From the NCBI RefSeq assembly GCF_020382885.2, contig NC_058496.1:16720501-16784500 (forward strand): a stretch of 64,000 nt of DNA. Reading direction: 5' to 3'. This document shows positions 15,001 to 26,800 of this stretch, piece by piece (positions within the stretch are counted from its first letter, which is position 1; each line of letters starts with the position of its first letter). This DNA is from Scatophagus argus. Its lineage: Eukaryota > Chordata > Actinopteri > Scatophagidae. The notes below the pieces were generated by a model, which saw only the letters and a list, made by a program, of their open reading frames with translations, made no database searches and was not told where the DNA came from. The position numbers and the translations under genes were made by a program.

Positions 15001-16924
15001 TCATTTCTTCTGCTGCAGGAGATTTCTTATTAGCGTCTACTCAAAACATCTGCTCCAGGCCTCCAAGTTTCGGGCTTCGTCCTTTACTCTAAGCAAAGTG
15101 AAACCAAACCTAAATTGACCCAAAACTATCATAAGCATTCTGAAACTGTCGGTCAAAAAAAAGTGAGTCCCCACCTGACGGTGACATGCAACAGTTTCTA
15201 TTTGCAGCCTCTCTTCAAAGGTCGTATAAGTCTTTGAGCTATAGGATATTCATTTAAAATAAGCTTTTGCTCTGTCAGATTTTATATGAACAATCAATAG
15301 AGGACTGATATGGTAAAACTGTCCGGTATTTCAAAAGGAAAGAGCAGAAATTAAAGATTAGTCAGAAAATTAAGCTTATTTAGCCTAGTTGTCCCATGAC
15401 AAATTTGTGTTGAAGGGACTAATGGAAACTGGTGAAATTGGTCCAGTATTGAATGAAACGGGTTATAATTTAATCCCTGCGGGCAACTGCACACTGCCAA
15501 AGTGCATCCACTTAGAGCTTGTTTTTGCCACTGACAGGCTCAGATTGTTATTCTAAGCACCTTTATAGAAAGGATCACTACAGAGACAAACCTCTGGTTT
15601 AAGAATAAAATCCTTTTTGTTCAAGCATAAAAAGCTGCTACTGCTCTCCTCAAAGCCACCACACTCCATTTGCAGAAACAGTACTGTAAAACACACTTTG
15701 TTCAAACTTGAACTTCAGCAAACCCATTTTTGTTTAATTGGTTGTGATTTGATGTATATTTGTGCAAGCTTCTTTGGGGATTCATTATTAATACCCGGAG
15801 AATGTGACACACGCACACAAAAGCACATGCGCAGACATACTTCCTGAAGGAACTAACGCAGAATGACTCCTCAAGTGACATTTTCTCCTGCTCAATGATT
15901 AATAACACTTCTGTGCAACTTGTATTTACGTGGCAAGTAAATGAAAATGAAAAAAATAAATAAATGAAATTAAAAAAAAAAAAATCCCTACATTTTTATC
16001 GCTTCTTCTGGGGGCATTTTCTACCATTTATAGTACCGTACTGCACACTCTCAGATTTGTCTGTACACCTTTATGAACTAGTCTAAGCTGCTCAGGGACT
16101 GTTTGTCCAAAGTTCTCATCAGATTGTCTTTATACACAAATAAAAATATCTCTGTCCATGTGGTGTGAAGCTCAATCCTGTCTTTATCAATTTATAATTT
16201 AAAGTTCTTCCAAGACTAGTTTCGCCACAGCAGCTTACCTGTGCACATCTGCCTAGATCAGTACAGCTGAGATACTGGAATATCTTCAATGCCAGCTCGT
16301 AGGGTAACTCAATGTCAAAAAAGGGAATGTCATTGACTTCATTCTGTAAAAAAAGAGGGATTAAAACAGACTTTATTTACACTTTAAACACCTTCCACAT
16401 CAGCATAATCATTACCATCATCATCGCCTTCCTCATACCAGATCCTGTATGAGTAGATCCAGCAGCTTCTCGTCTTTCTTAACCTTTCTCTGCGGCTGCT
16501 GCTGTAGGGACGTGCTGCACGCATCGGTCATGTTATGATACTGCCTCTTTCTCTTGCTTCTCTCCTCCTGAATCCTGTCCAGCAAGGGACTGGTCCTCCC
16601 ATCCAACAAACTACGTGCAATGGACACATACTCAGGCTGCTCCACGGGCTCTTCTGCAGCGTTTCCTCCTCCTCCTCTTCTTCTTCCACCAAAACATCCT
16701 TCATCCCCAGTGCAACCACCGTCTTCTGGTTGTGAAGGACTACAGTCTTTGTTGAGATTTTGTTTCAAGTCTTCAAAATACCTGTTTTTCAAGTCCCTTT
16801 GGCTTGACTGACCAGGAACGTCCCAGGAAGGGGAAGAAGCACAAACAATTCCTTGCTCTTCTTTTTTACTCGTTAATTCTTCTTTCCAGCGCTCCCTGAA
16901 TGCATCAAGTTCGTCTTGAGCCAT
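1..16924 (-). CDS. fbxw8: F-box/WD repeat protein 8, 5'-partial view of gene lacking its last exon(s)
   Basis: FBXW8 is the substrate-binding F-box protein of the CUL7-SKP1-RBX1 ubiquitin ligase. Ten coding exons read on the minus strand: 16439-16924 (start ATG at 16924), 16239-16343, 14576-14740, 14176-14264, 11284-11441, 10866-11062, 10118-10336, 3984-4111, 415-588 and 1-98 (cut by the window edge). All have AG/GT borders and matching phases. Exon 1 starts MAQDELDAFRERWKEEL, like the human N terminus. Exon 2 holds the F-box (PFFDIELPYELALKIFQYL, about residues 168-186). Later exons give WD-repeat blades such as YTSGDVRLWD and DDWKIVSGGEEGLV. About 606 codons are present; human FBXW8 is about 598 aa in all, so exon 1 is longer here and the last 60 or so residues lie outside. 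A TTG nine bases upstream is in frame but the ATG fits the family. The gene diverges from hrk. The identification is secure. Confidence 0.95.
589..3983 (-). other. fbxw8 intron (between exons 8 and 9)
   Basis: No exon was recognised here. Short open frames on both strands (for example 2799-3266 plus) lack any family resemblance. It holds one copy of a dispersed repeat at about 2428-2640, described separately. Confidence 0.8.
2428..2640 (+). repeat. Dispersed teleost repeat, copy 1
   Basis: This stretch shares its order of motifs (GATGTTCAG, then GTTCACCATCTT, then a block like GTCACTAGTTTTTCAGGTAT, then TTTGGTA) with the copies at 23460-23645 and 22000-22385. From memory it resembles a repeat that is very common in percomorph genomes. 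Its class is not clear from sequence alone, and no coding capacity or terminal repeats are visible. Confidence 0.6.
4112..10117 (-). other. Large fbxw8 intron (between exons 7 and 8)
   Basis: About 6 kb without a recognisable exon. It contains an 11-G homopolymer at 4961-4971 followed by purine-rich DNA, and short A/T runs. Open frames here are short and unlike any family I know. Confidence 0.75.
10633..10652. repeat. Poly-T tract (20 nt)
   Basis: A run of 20 T on the plus strand inside an fbxw8 intron. It may be the tail of an old retroposed sequence on the minus strand, but no body could be recognised. Confidence 0.8.
11442..14175 (-). other. fbxw8 intron (between exons 4 and 5)
   Basis: No exon was recognised. 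It includes a CT microsatellite at 12252-12272 and AT-rich DNA around 13250-13900. Confidence 0.75.
12252..12272. repeat. (CT)n microsatellite
   Basis: About ten CT dinucleotide units in an fbxw8 intron. Repeats of this type are usually length-polymorphic. Confidence 0.85.
14741..16238 (-). other. fbxw8 intron (between exons 2 and 3)
   Basis: No exon, RNA gene or mobile element was recognised. A short poly-A tract lies at about 15972-15983. Confidence 0.7.
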
Positions 16925-17536
16925 ATTTCTCAATCATCGTTGAAAAAGCTAAAATGCTATAAAGCTGTTAGTTTGTTGGTTATGCAGCCCATTTTAGGGA
17001 AGACATAGCAAAGAACTCGACACTGACGCAAAACAAGCATGTGTCCTTCTCTATAAACAGTCCGAAGAGGGACAAGGTGCTGCCGTTCACAAGTTCCCAG
17101 AGTTTTTAATTCCGCAGTTTTATTATAGAAGCGGAAATTCACAAGGATTATAAGTTTTTATGGCCAAAACCGGCAACTGTAATGGGTGTAAATGCAAGTT
17201 TTTCATATCACTAGCCAGTGGGATGATCATTCTTTGAAAATGTATCGTTTACAGTAAGAAATAAGACAAGAGAACACCATGTCCCAGAACACCATATAAC
17301 AAAAGACTCCTCAGAACAAACCAGCCAGGAGAGATTCAGAGTTAACCATTGCCTCTCTTTTGGGAAAAGATGATGTAAACCCCACACCATGTGACTCTGT
17401 AATGAATAATACAGTAGAGAGAGAGAGAGCGGGGGGAAAGAGGGGACACAAACACAGTTAAGGTTTGATGGGAGAGGAAAAGGAGAATCATATATCTTCG
17501 AGACTTAATGAGAGAAGAGTTGTTCTGTCAGAGAAG
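16925..17536. promoter_or_regulatory. Divergent fbxw8/hrk promoter region
   Basis: The 612 bases between the fbxw8 ATG (minus) and the proposed hrk ATG (plus) must hold the 5' ends of both genes. A GA-rich then G-rich stretch lies at about 17416-17440. No clear TATA box was seen for either gene. The divergent arrangement matches human HRK-FBXW8. Confidence 0.5.
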
Positions 17537-17821
17537 ATGTGCTGGCTGCCGATAGACCAGCCTTTGCTCCTGCCCGGTGACTCCACCTGCAGCGGCCGCC
17601 GACCTTCGCCGTGCTCGCTGGCTCAAATGCTTGCGTCGCGCCTGCGAAGGATCGGGGACCAGCTGGAAAAAAGCTGGGAGACCGGGGAGACGGAGAGCGA
17701 CGTCAACTTCGGGGGCAGAGGGGCGCCTGCGGTGACCGGGCGAAGCCACCTGAAGGGCTTCCTGTGCACTGCAATACACCTAGCGGTGCTCGTGCTTATC
17801 GTCGCGAGGCGACATCGGTAA
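17537..17821 (+). CDS. hrk: Harakiri, BH3-only pro-apoptotic protein
   Basis: HRK is a BH3-only protein that binds anti-apoptotic BCL2 and BCL-XL at mitochondrial and other membranes. The frame gives 94 residues against 91 in human. It starts MCWL (human MCPC), has a BH3 helix at about residues 32-44 (LASRLRRIGDQLE, with the invariant Leu, Gly and Asp; human has GDE where this has GDQ), and ends in a hydrophobic anchor at about residues 74-90 followed by RRHR, like the human LLGRRNL tail. The frame is open upstream to 17465, but the ATG at 17537 matches the mammalian start. It lies between fbxw8 and rnft2 in the human orientation. The stop overlaps a good splice donor (CATCG/GTAAGG), so a spliced form with a slightly different tail is possible; joining to an AG at about 18863 would end WCL. 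The middle of the protein is not conserved. Confidence 0.85.
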   Translation: MCWLPIDQPLLLPGDSTCSGRRPSPCSLAQMLASRLRRIGDQLEKSWETGETESDVNFGGRGAPAVTGRSHLKGFLCTAIHLAVLVLIVARRHR

Positions 17822-20800
17822 GGCGCGAGGCGACAACACCAGCAACAGGTGCGTAGACAATGTGAAGTCTTCTGCTCCGTTTTAAACTTGATTTAGCTAT
17901 GTCCTTCAGCCGCTATGAGGAAACATATCTTAGGTATGAGCACAAAGTGCCACTGTGAAAGCGCTAATGCATGTGGAAACATGTTACACGAAAAACGCGT
18001 TTTTAAAATGAATGATACCTGTCTGCATGAGGTTGATTTAATCAAAAAGTTTCAAAGGAAATTGCAGGCTAAGATGTGAGTCATACAGGATGGACAGCAG
18101 TTTTGTCTTCTGTCTGTAGACTGAGAAAACTTCAACTTCCTCAAGTTTTCTTGGTCTTTTTGACTATTGGATAAACTTTAAAAATGTGTAATGGTGGAAA
18201 AAGTATTTTGTATTAGGCTAAGTTTTGAAAATCTCACAAGCACCAGTGGAAAACATCAGACAAACGTCATAAAACTACACTTCCTTTAACACCACAGACC
18301 AAATCAAACCACACATGAAATGAGCTATTTACTATCTGTTTTAATTGTACATTTATCAAGCTTTCAGTAATTATTCCGCCTCTCTCTGCATTGGTCTGTT
18401 TTACCATATAAATTAATTCTCAGACAAAACACATTAACACTGACCACTTTTTACTTTTACATTAAATCCAGCGCCAGGGACACAAAAGTGGCTCATGTTA
18501 ACCTACTTATGGTGTAAGAGCATTCGCACTAAGTTAAATCAGCATTTCGTGAGGACTAGAAAGCGTTTGGCAAAGTTGTTTTCATCCGCATTCATTTGTT
18601 TTATGTTTTGTGTGCTGAACATTTTATATTGAAGTAAATCTCTATCTGCCTTTGACAAGTTAGACGAACGTTGTCATTCGTCCTGGCATCTATTTGTAAA
18701 GGGTAACGCTCTTCCTGGTTGAATGCAGACTTGTAAACTAACATGGGAATTATATTTAAAAAAAAAAAAAAATCTGGTGTATTTGTCCTTTACGAACGAC
18801 CGTCTTAGTTTTCTTTTGTTGATGCTTTATATAAATTAATTGCACGTATTATATCTCACATAGATGGTGCCTTTAGGACCAAGCAGGAGGAGCGGACTCA
18901 CATGATTTGCACTAAAAAGGATGCAGGAGAGTTGGAGTCCAGGAGAAGGTGTGACCGACAGAAGAGGAGGGAAGCGGGGTTAAATGGTGCGTTTCAGGGA
19001 CGGGACTTTGTGTCTGATTGGACTCCATGTTTCACATAACGAGCTGACACAGTGAACCCCAGCAGCTCTGCAGACAGTCAGTTGCGCGTCCTGCCCCCTG
19101 CGTGACTCTCCGATTCAGTCATCCCAGTTACTAAACGGTGATGTAATCCTCCCCTGGTAGAGCGGAGGGAAAAGCTTACGAATAGGACTCCTTTGAATTT
19201 TCACCTCCCACGATGTGAGTGCTTACAAAGGGGTTAAACTGATCTTCAAAATGTATCTAAAGCTACAATTAGTGCAGCTATCCCGACAAATGCACTGAAA
19301 TCGACCTGCTTGAGCTTCACAATGCATTGTATTCTTCTTTTTTTTCCCCCATAAGCTATATAAGTGTACACGTCAATAATGAGAAGATGAATGTTTTTAA
19401 TGGTTTTTTTTTGTAATTGTTTTGTTTTACAGTGTTTAGATGATGTTTACACATTCTCCTGTGCGTTAGCATTATCTGTCGGGGGCAGTGTTAAGTGGCA
19501 CCTGTGCACCTGGAGCTAAGCTGTTCATGCTTCTGTGATTTCCGGAAATAAGCTTTCTCTGATATATCACGTGTAATGTGAGCTGGATTTCTGAAACTGT
19601 CTTTTATAAAGTGTGTGCTATTTATACTGCTTAAAATTTTCATATGGATTTTTAGTAGTTAAAAGAATAAAATCTTTCTGAAATAAATTCTCTGCAGCGG
19701 TCACTACAATCAGACAAAAAAACAAACAAACAAACAAAAAAAACTGTTTATACCTTGAGCTAAAGTGCTTTAATTTAAAATTGAAATCCTCTGTACTGCA
19801 ATGAGTCCAGTATTTAAGCACCTATTAGGCAACCAAACAATCAGCTATTCTAAAAGGAAATGATTCGTTTGACAATATTCCTAGAACAATGAAATGAAGT
19901 TTGCAGCATTGAAGATTATTGAACCTGATAACCAGCATCGATCGTCAGTGTTTTCACTTAACCACACTTTATACAAATCCACATTAATATTGTGCCTGAC
20001 TTTCAACACAAGCAATTACACCATGTACTGTTTAAAATCTGGGCAAGTGAAAGTCACACACCGTCTCACATTCTTCACTCAATATCTTACATAATCGTTC
20101 ACTAACCAAGAACCTTTTTTGCTTATTTTACAGAAAGCAAAATTGTTTGGACTGATTTTCTCTTTATGATCATTTTGTTTTTTGTTTTTTTTCAAAGCAT
20201 GAATATCTCACATTCAAATAAATATTGCAAAACTTGAACATAAATTCCAAATAAAAACTGTTAGATACCAACTGTGGAATTAAAAAAAAGATAAATATAA
20301 ACAATATACATCACATACATGATCATATCATAAATGAACAAATTACAAATACAGCGTGAATGCTCTGACTATTTACACACTCACCACACTACATCAAAGC
20401 ATCATTCTTTTATCATGTGTTTAGTGTAAAATAAAATGTTGTTCACAGTTTACAACAGCAGTTAAGCCAACACAGACATAAATATGTGATTGCTGCCGTA
20501 ACCGTATGACAACTGTCCTAATGTAAAACTGTCTGTAGTGCAGATTTTCATTTCTCTTGAGTGAAACCACATTGATAATTTGGTTTGTGCATGCGGTCTC
20601 TACCACAGGCTTCATGAAGCTCGACTTGTCAGCAACGAAGATGGTCTGATACGTCCTGCCTGTATAATTAAACTTCCCCCCCACATACTGTGTGTTCCTG
20701 CAAACATGCTCACACTGCATCATGGAGTTACCGGGCTAAGATAAGCAGAGAAAGATGACACACCACTGTTCAACTCGCATTACAGCACACTGACGGCTTT

Positions 20801-20825
20801 CAGGGTACATGAGTGTTGACAGAGC
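17822..20825. other. hrk downstream region and hrk/rnft2 convergent intergenic stretch
   Basis: This probably carries the hrk 3' UTR, or its intron plus 3' exon, on the plus strand and the rnft2 3' UTR on the minus strand. Plus-strand AATAAA signals lie at 20217-20222 and 20250-20255. No clear rnft2 poly-A signal was found. A purine-rich block lies at about 18890-18985. No other coding exon was recognised. Confidence 0.55.
20217..20255 (+). terminator. Candidate hrk poly-A signals
   Basis: Two AATAAA hexamers on the plus strand (20217-20222 and 20250-20255) in AT-rich DNA, about 2.4 kb beyond the hrk stop. They are the best candidates for the hrk transcript end, but the link is by position only. 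Confidence 0.4.
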
Positions 20826-23800
20826 TCAGTAGATCTGGAAGTGAGCCGAGGTGGTGCCGTCCTTCCAGCAGCGCAGGGTCTCAATGACAATAGAGCGACA
20901 CAGCGGACATGTTCTCTCCCGGTCGAACCACAAACAGAGGCACTCCTCGCAGAACACGTGCTGCAGAGGAACACAGTGTACACGCACGCGTTTCATTTTA
21001 CACGACACAGGAGTAGCTAACATGGCTGTAGTAAAAACGTTCTTTTCAGCCTTGACTGAATTAACATTACAGGCAATAAAAAAAATGTAAAAAGAAAAAA
21101 ACCCATCCTGCAGGAGCGTCTTGTGTCTATGAGAGCTGTTCAGCAGCTGATACTGACCTTTGAGTCAGCACTTATTATCATCAAATCATAACAATAATAG
21201 AACGCAAAGGAAAACGCAAGTAAGCAGTTGTTTACTTTCTTCTTTATACTTGCAGAGCACTCTTTTTAATCAATTTCCAGTGGATTAACTTCTCACCTTG
21301 CTGCGGTGACAGCAAACGTACTTCAGGGTGTGTCAGTACACTGTGATATCACTGTTAGGTGTGGTCATAGGTGCAGCACAGCACACTCTCAACCACGGCC
21401 TTCACAGATGCTGGCTGAGGTCAGAAGTTCAGCAGACTTCAAACTTTTAACCAGAGGGGGCAGTAAAACACTGCTTTTCAGTTTAGTGTCTGATACTGAA
21501 AACGTATATTTTTTAACCTTGTTCTAACTAGTTTAATGAGTCCTTACCTGACAGAGAAGGGCTATGGGGTCTCTGAAATCAGCCTGACAAATGGCACAGA
21601 CATCACCCGCCTCGCTGCACTGCTGACTGCCTGCCCTCGCTCCATAACTCTGGATGAGACACGCACACACAAGGGTGAAATTTAAAGATTTAAACACCAC
21701 TCTTATAGATTTATTCTGACTTCTCAATATGAAAACAGAAGGTTAAAGATATCTGTGACTGTGTTTCCTGATATGTGAAAAAGTTAAATTAGACCAAGTC
21801 TGACCTGAGAGCTGCAGAGCATGACCAAGGCCTTGCGAATGGCGGACACACGTCCACAGATGTCAAAGGACTGCAAAGCAAAGCAGACGAGGCAGTCCGT
21901 GTTTTTTAAGAGAATAAGAATTACAGCTGTCCACAACCCTTCCTATTGGGCTATCCTGACTTTTATTTACTCTTAATTAAACTTGGTTGTCAACTACCGA
22001 TGCTAACATGCTAATGTAAGCATCAAATTAGCTCTAAACACAAAGCACAGCTGAGCCTGTTGGGGAAAGTAGGTTCGCAGTCACACTTTAGACCTGATGA
22101 TGACTCTTGATGAAAAGTTAAGGGAACATCAAAATGAGTACAATTAATCCTGACGGGAACATGAAGAATAGCTATACCAAATGTCTCAATTCATCCAACA
22201 GCTGTTGAGACATTTTGCTCAAACTTCATTGTGGTGGCAGAGGGAAGAGTCAAGGGATCACAAAAGTCAGTATGTATTCAACCTCTGGGGACCAAGAACA
22301 TTTGTGTAAAACTTTATGGCAATCCAACCAACAGTTGCCAAGATATTTTGGTGTAAACCAAAGCGTTGGACCACTCACAGCATTAGCATTACTAAGAACT
22401 ACATTAAGCTTAATTGTTTCACAGTAAATGTGTCCATGTCTAATCAGCAACACGGTGGCACATTCTCTTGAATATGCAGTCTTAATTTCAGGGTATTTAT
22501 ATGTAAACTGTTCCAGTTAAACTGCCTCCTGCTCTTAAGATTCAAACTGCCAGGCTTTTGTTCTCAGCCCTGTCTAAACTTTATTCAACTGTTTCCCCAT
22601 GTGACACAACATCATGACAAGAGTGAGTCAACAACTGATGCGCATCATGCACATCAGCGCTAATATTGTCACACTGCTACATGGCCTGATTCTGGAAAAC
22701 ACCTGCTGCACCTCAGCGCACACACACCCAGGAAATTGTCCACCCACGTCAGCTGAACATGCCCAATATGAACAGTAACATCCGGTGAATCACAGGTGTA
22801 TTAAAAGAAGTCCGGACTATAGTTGTGAACAGAGATTAGACAACATATGGCAGTGACAACCTCACGCATCATTGCGGTCATCATTTGGAATTTCATTTAT
22901 CCAAGTTCAATTAAGTTTCACTATTGCATCTTTCCATTTAATACTGTGAGTGACTTGAAACTGACTCACGGTTCTAAGAATGTTTTTTTTTGTTCAAAGA
23001 GGTTTTTAAAGCTTCATGATGTAAGTGCTTAGTAACTGACCTCTCTGCAACATCTAAAGCACTTCCTGTTTCTCTCACTCTTTTCCTTCCACATGCCCCA
23101 GAACTTCTCATTTTGACATCCATGCTTATTCTAAAACTACTACTATCGAATTGATGCCCCATAATCTGCAGTATTTACACTGCTGGCCCAAATTTTATAC
23201 ATGCACCAAGAGTCTACAGCCACACTAGCAGTTTTGCTGGAAAACAATATATACACTCATAAAAAAAAACCCTACCAATTCTGGAGAAAGACAGCTGATT
23301 GCTGCATCTCATTCCCAAGGTGTCAGATATAGACGATCTGAGCATGAGGCTCACCCATTCAATCATCTTGTTGCTTACTGCACCTTTGAGTGGAGTTTTT
23401 ACAAAAGGCAACTAATTCTTTATAGCAAACCTAAGTATAACAGTGATTTGAGCCAAATGCTAACATCAGCATGCTAAATTGCTCACAGTGACAACGCTAA
23501 CATGTTGATGTTCAGAGGATACAAAGTTCATCATGTTCACCACCTTGTTCAGCACGCCAGCATGATAGCACTGGAAACTTAGCAATAAACACCAAGTGCA
23601 ACTGGTACTGATAGGCATGTCATTAGCTTTGCAGATATTTGGTAAAAAAAATAAATAAATAAATACAATTTTGGACTTACTGCTATATGAAAAGTCACCA
23701 AAAGTCATACTGTGTTTACTAAACATTATGGCACTTCATCTAAAACTTGAGACATTTTCAAACTTTGTGCATCTTGTTAATGACTGCTTGCAAATGTTTC

Positions 23801-26800
23801 TAATGTAGGAATCAAAATTTTGTGTTGTCTATATCTGCACTTATCAGAAATCTAAAAGACAAAGTACAAAACCAAGTGTGATTGTTGCAAAGTATTTTGT
23901 ACCTTGCAAAGGCTGTAGATGATGATGAGTGTGGCTCCCAGGAGGTAACTATTGGAAGGGTCTTCTCCCATGATGTACTTGTACCACAGCTGGATGGGCA
24001 CCAGGGCCCGAAACAGCTGGCTCAGCTCCTCGATCAGCAGATAGAACTTACCCTGAACGAACACACAAAGTTAGAAAAGACAACAGTTGAGGAAACCTCT
24101 TTAGATGCTTTAATTAAATCTCATGTCCACATGCAGATGGTAGTAACTGTAAATGTGCCCACTTAATACTTTGCCACTTAGATTTGCAGTGTTTCGCGAA
24201 GACAAAGTAAAAAACGAAAAGGGACCTCCCAGTCTTAACAAGTTTAAATTAAGTTTAACCCAACTAAATAAAAAAAAAAAATAATAATAATAACAAACTA
24301 GTTATCAAACCAGTGTGTATTCTTTCTTTGATCCACTCATTATCTGTCCAAAAAAGCAGAAAAACTCAACAGCTTCGGGGCACTCTTCTATCTAGTCAAG
24401 AGCAGTGCGGTATTAAAAGCTTAAGACAGCATGCCTCCAGCCCAATCTTGGCTGCAGTCCAGAGCTGCACAGTTTCACAGCAGTACAGGCAATTTCCCCA
24501 CACTGCAAGGGAAACTGGCAGCGACTCTTTCCACCTGCTACCCAGTGCCCACATTAAACCCAGCCCTGCGGGAGCTTGCTAGCCGCCTTTGAAGGACCTC
24601 CCCTTTGCTAAATAATCGCAAAGAAATGAACTTCTGACTAATTCCCCATGCCACAAAGTGTGTTAAGTGAATTGCGGATGGTTAAAAAAAGAGGCTACAA
24701 AAATGGAGGCAGACTTGATTCCCTGATGGCCCCCGTGGCATCCCAGCTTGCATAATGACTTCTTGGATGTTAGCTGACAAAGATTGATGACAGTGGGTGA
24801 AGAGCCACAAGCAGCCAAGTTGGTAGGGAGGAAGACCTCTGCCAGTGGCTAATTCATCTTCCTTACTGTCCCCTCAGCCTTGCATCCCACAGTGCCCATC
24901 ACGCCCACGCAAAAAAATTGTCAAATCTAAAGTTTGGACAGAAGCCAAAGAGTCAGAGTAAGCTTCACTACGGGCCTTGTTTGAGTAGTTTCCTGCTGAT
25001 TTCTTTATCCACACTAAAGTGGCACACAAATACACACATAAATACAGTACTTACATTTTAATCTGCAAGACTGATTTTGCAATATTACCCACAAATGGCC
25101 AACTAAACTGTGGGGACAGTCACAACTCTTTCTACTGACTTTTCTTTTAAAGGTGTCCTGTAAAATTTTGTCATAAAAAAAGAAAAGATAGATTTACGTT
25201 GACTGTTTCTCATCAAAACACTCTGTAAGTGTGCTTAAGGTCTAATAGGTACGTTAAGTGCATTTTCTCCTTCCTCATAAAATGCTTTCTAAGCCAATAT
25301 TTTAAAACATTTCAATCAAAGTATGATGTACATCACTGTTTGTTTGCTAGCAGTCTGCTTCTTCTTCTTCCTGCCTTTCTTTACGCGCTGCTAAATTTGT
25401 TGGTTTTGCTTTACTGCTGCCAACTGTTGATCAGTGGAACCAACAGCGGGATGTGAATCATGTGGCCCATCTGCTCATGCTTGTGCTCCATATGAACTAA
25501 ACAGTGATCTACTCCTAAAAACACAGCTGGAGGGTGCTACTAGCTGTCATAAAGTCCATAAGGTATGCTACAGTTTAGGTTTCAGAAGCTCCCAGTCCTT
25601 TCTTAACTCCTTTTAGCCATTCTACACAAAGTTCTTATATTTTATACAAATTTAAATGATACTGTACATGTAATATATTTGGGTTTTGGACTAATGGTTA
25701 AACACAGTAAACACAGTAATTTGAGATACCACCTTGGACTCTTAGTTTCTGATGGTAACTTTTCCCTGTTTTACGTCATTTATAAACCAGCATCAATTAA
25801 TCAGACTTTTCAGTCATAAAAAAATAATCATTACATGTGGTTCTATTTGACTTGTATGTCATATTCCAGTTGAACCTCTAGCCTGAGGTGCAGAAATCCT
25901 TCAGCATTAAATCTAGCAAGCAGAACAGACATGTAAAGCAACACCTACACACACGACACGAAAAGAGTTAAGACATAAACCACAGCTGAATAATAACAAA
26001 TCCAAATTTAGGAACTATTGTCTGTGCCAAAAGACTCAGACAGAACCTCTTACACAACCATAACAATACTTAGGCATAGTTAATAGGATTCATACACGAG
26101 CAGCAGATGTGAAGCCTCTAAGAGGAAGCCGTCATGGAACTTCTGTGTACGTGCTCACTTGTGCAGCTGACTGTGTTTATTTTGTAGGATCATTAGTGTA
26201 TCCACAGTTGGATGCCGTAATTCAGTAGACAGGCTGATTATATGACTTCAGAGAGTTCAGGACTGTTTGGCCTCTATAAAGTTGTAAAAACCACGATACA
26301 ATGTAGGATTCCCTACGACTCAACATGTGTCCAATCGAAGCTGTCAATTTTCGCATGTCTGTGTGAGCGTGCGTGTGTGCATGTGTGAATGGTACAGGTA
26401 ATGGTCCAGCTCCAGGGAGGGATGACCTCACCCGTCCAACCCCCTCGAGGGCAAATGAGCTCAGTTGCTGGCTGCTGTGCTTGTGATAGGCCTGTACGTC
26501 TGTTTATCAGTGGAAAATTTAATCTTAATTCTTTGTAAATCCTCCTCCTCCTCCTCTTGCCATCCAGCACACAAACACACACTGGGACAATGAGCTGCAC
26601 CTGTATGGAAATCGAAGTCTATTTGTGTGTTTGTGTGTGTGTGTGTGTGCGTGTGTAAGTGTATTTGCCGTCATACTCTTGTTGCCCTGGGCCAGACTAA
26701 TGATGCACGCAGACACCCAAGTTCACCTGAGGAGTACCATTAAAACCTTATGAATACAAAACAGTTTCACACTGTGACCCTTCAGCACTTCCTCACTCAG

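Larger units (their letters stand above)
21871..23902 (-). other. rnft2 intron with two dispersed repeat copies
   Basis: Noncoding. It contains repeat copies at 22000-22385 and 23460-23645, described separately, with nothing else recognisable between them. Confidence 0.7.

Noticed and set aside
17465-17536. 24-codon N-terminal extension of HRK
   Set aside because: Human HRK starts MCPC, matching MCWL at 17537, and the extension looks like translated leader.
23903-24052. Plus-strand frame opposite an rnft2 exon
   Set aside because: It is only the reverse shadow of the conserved minus-strand exon.
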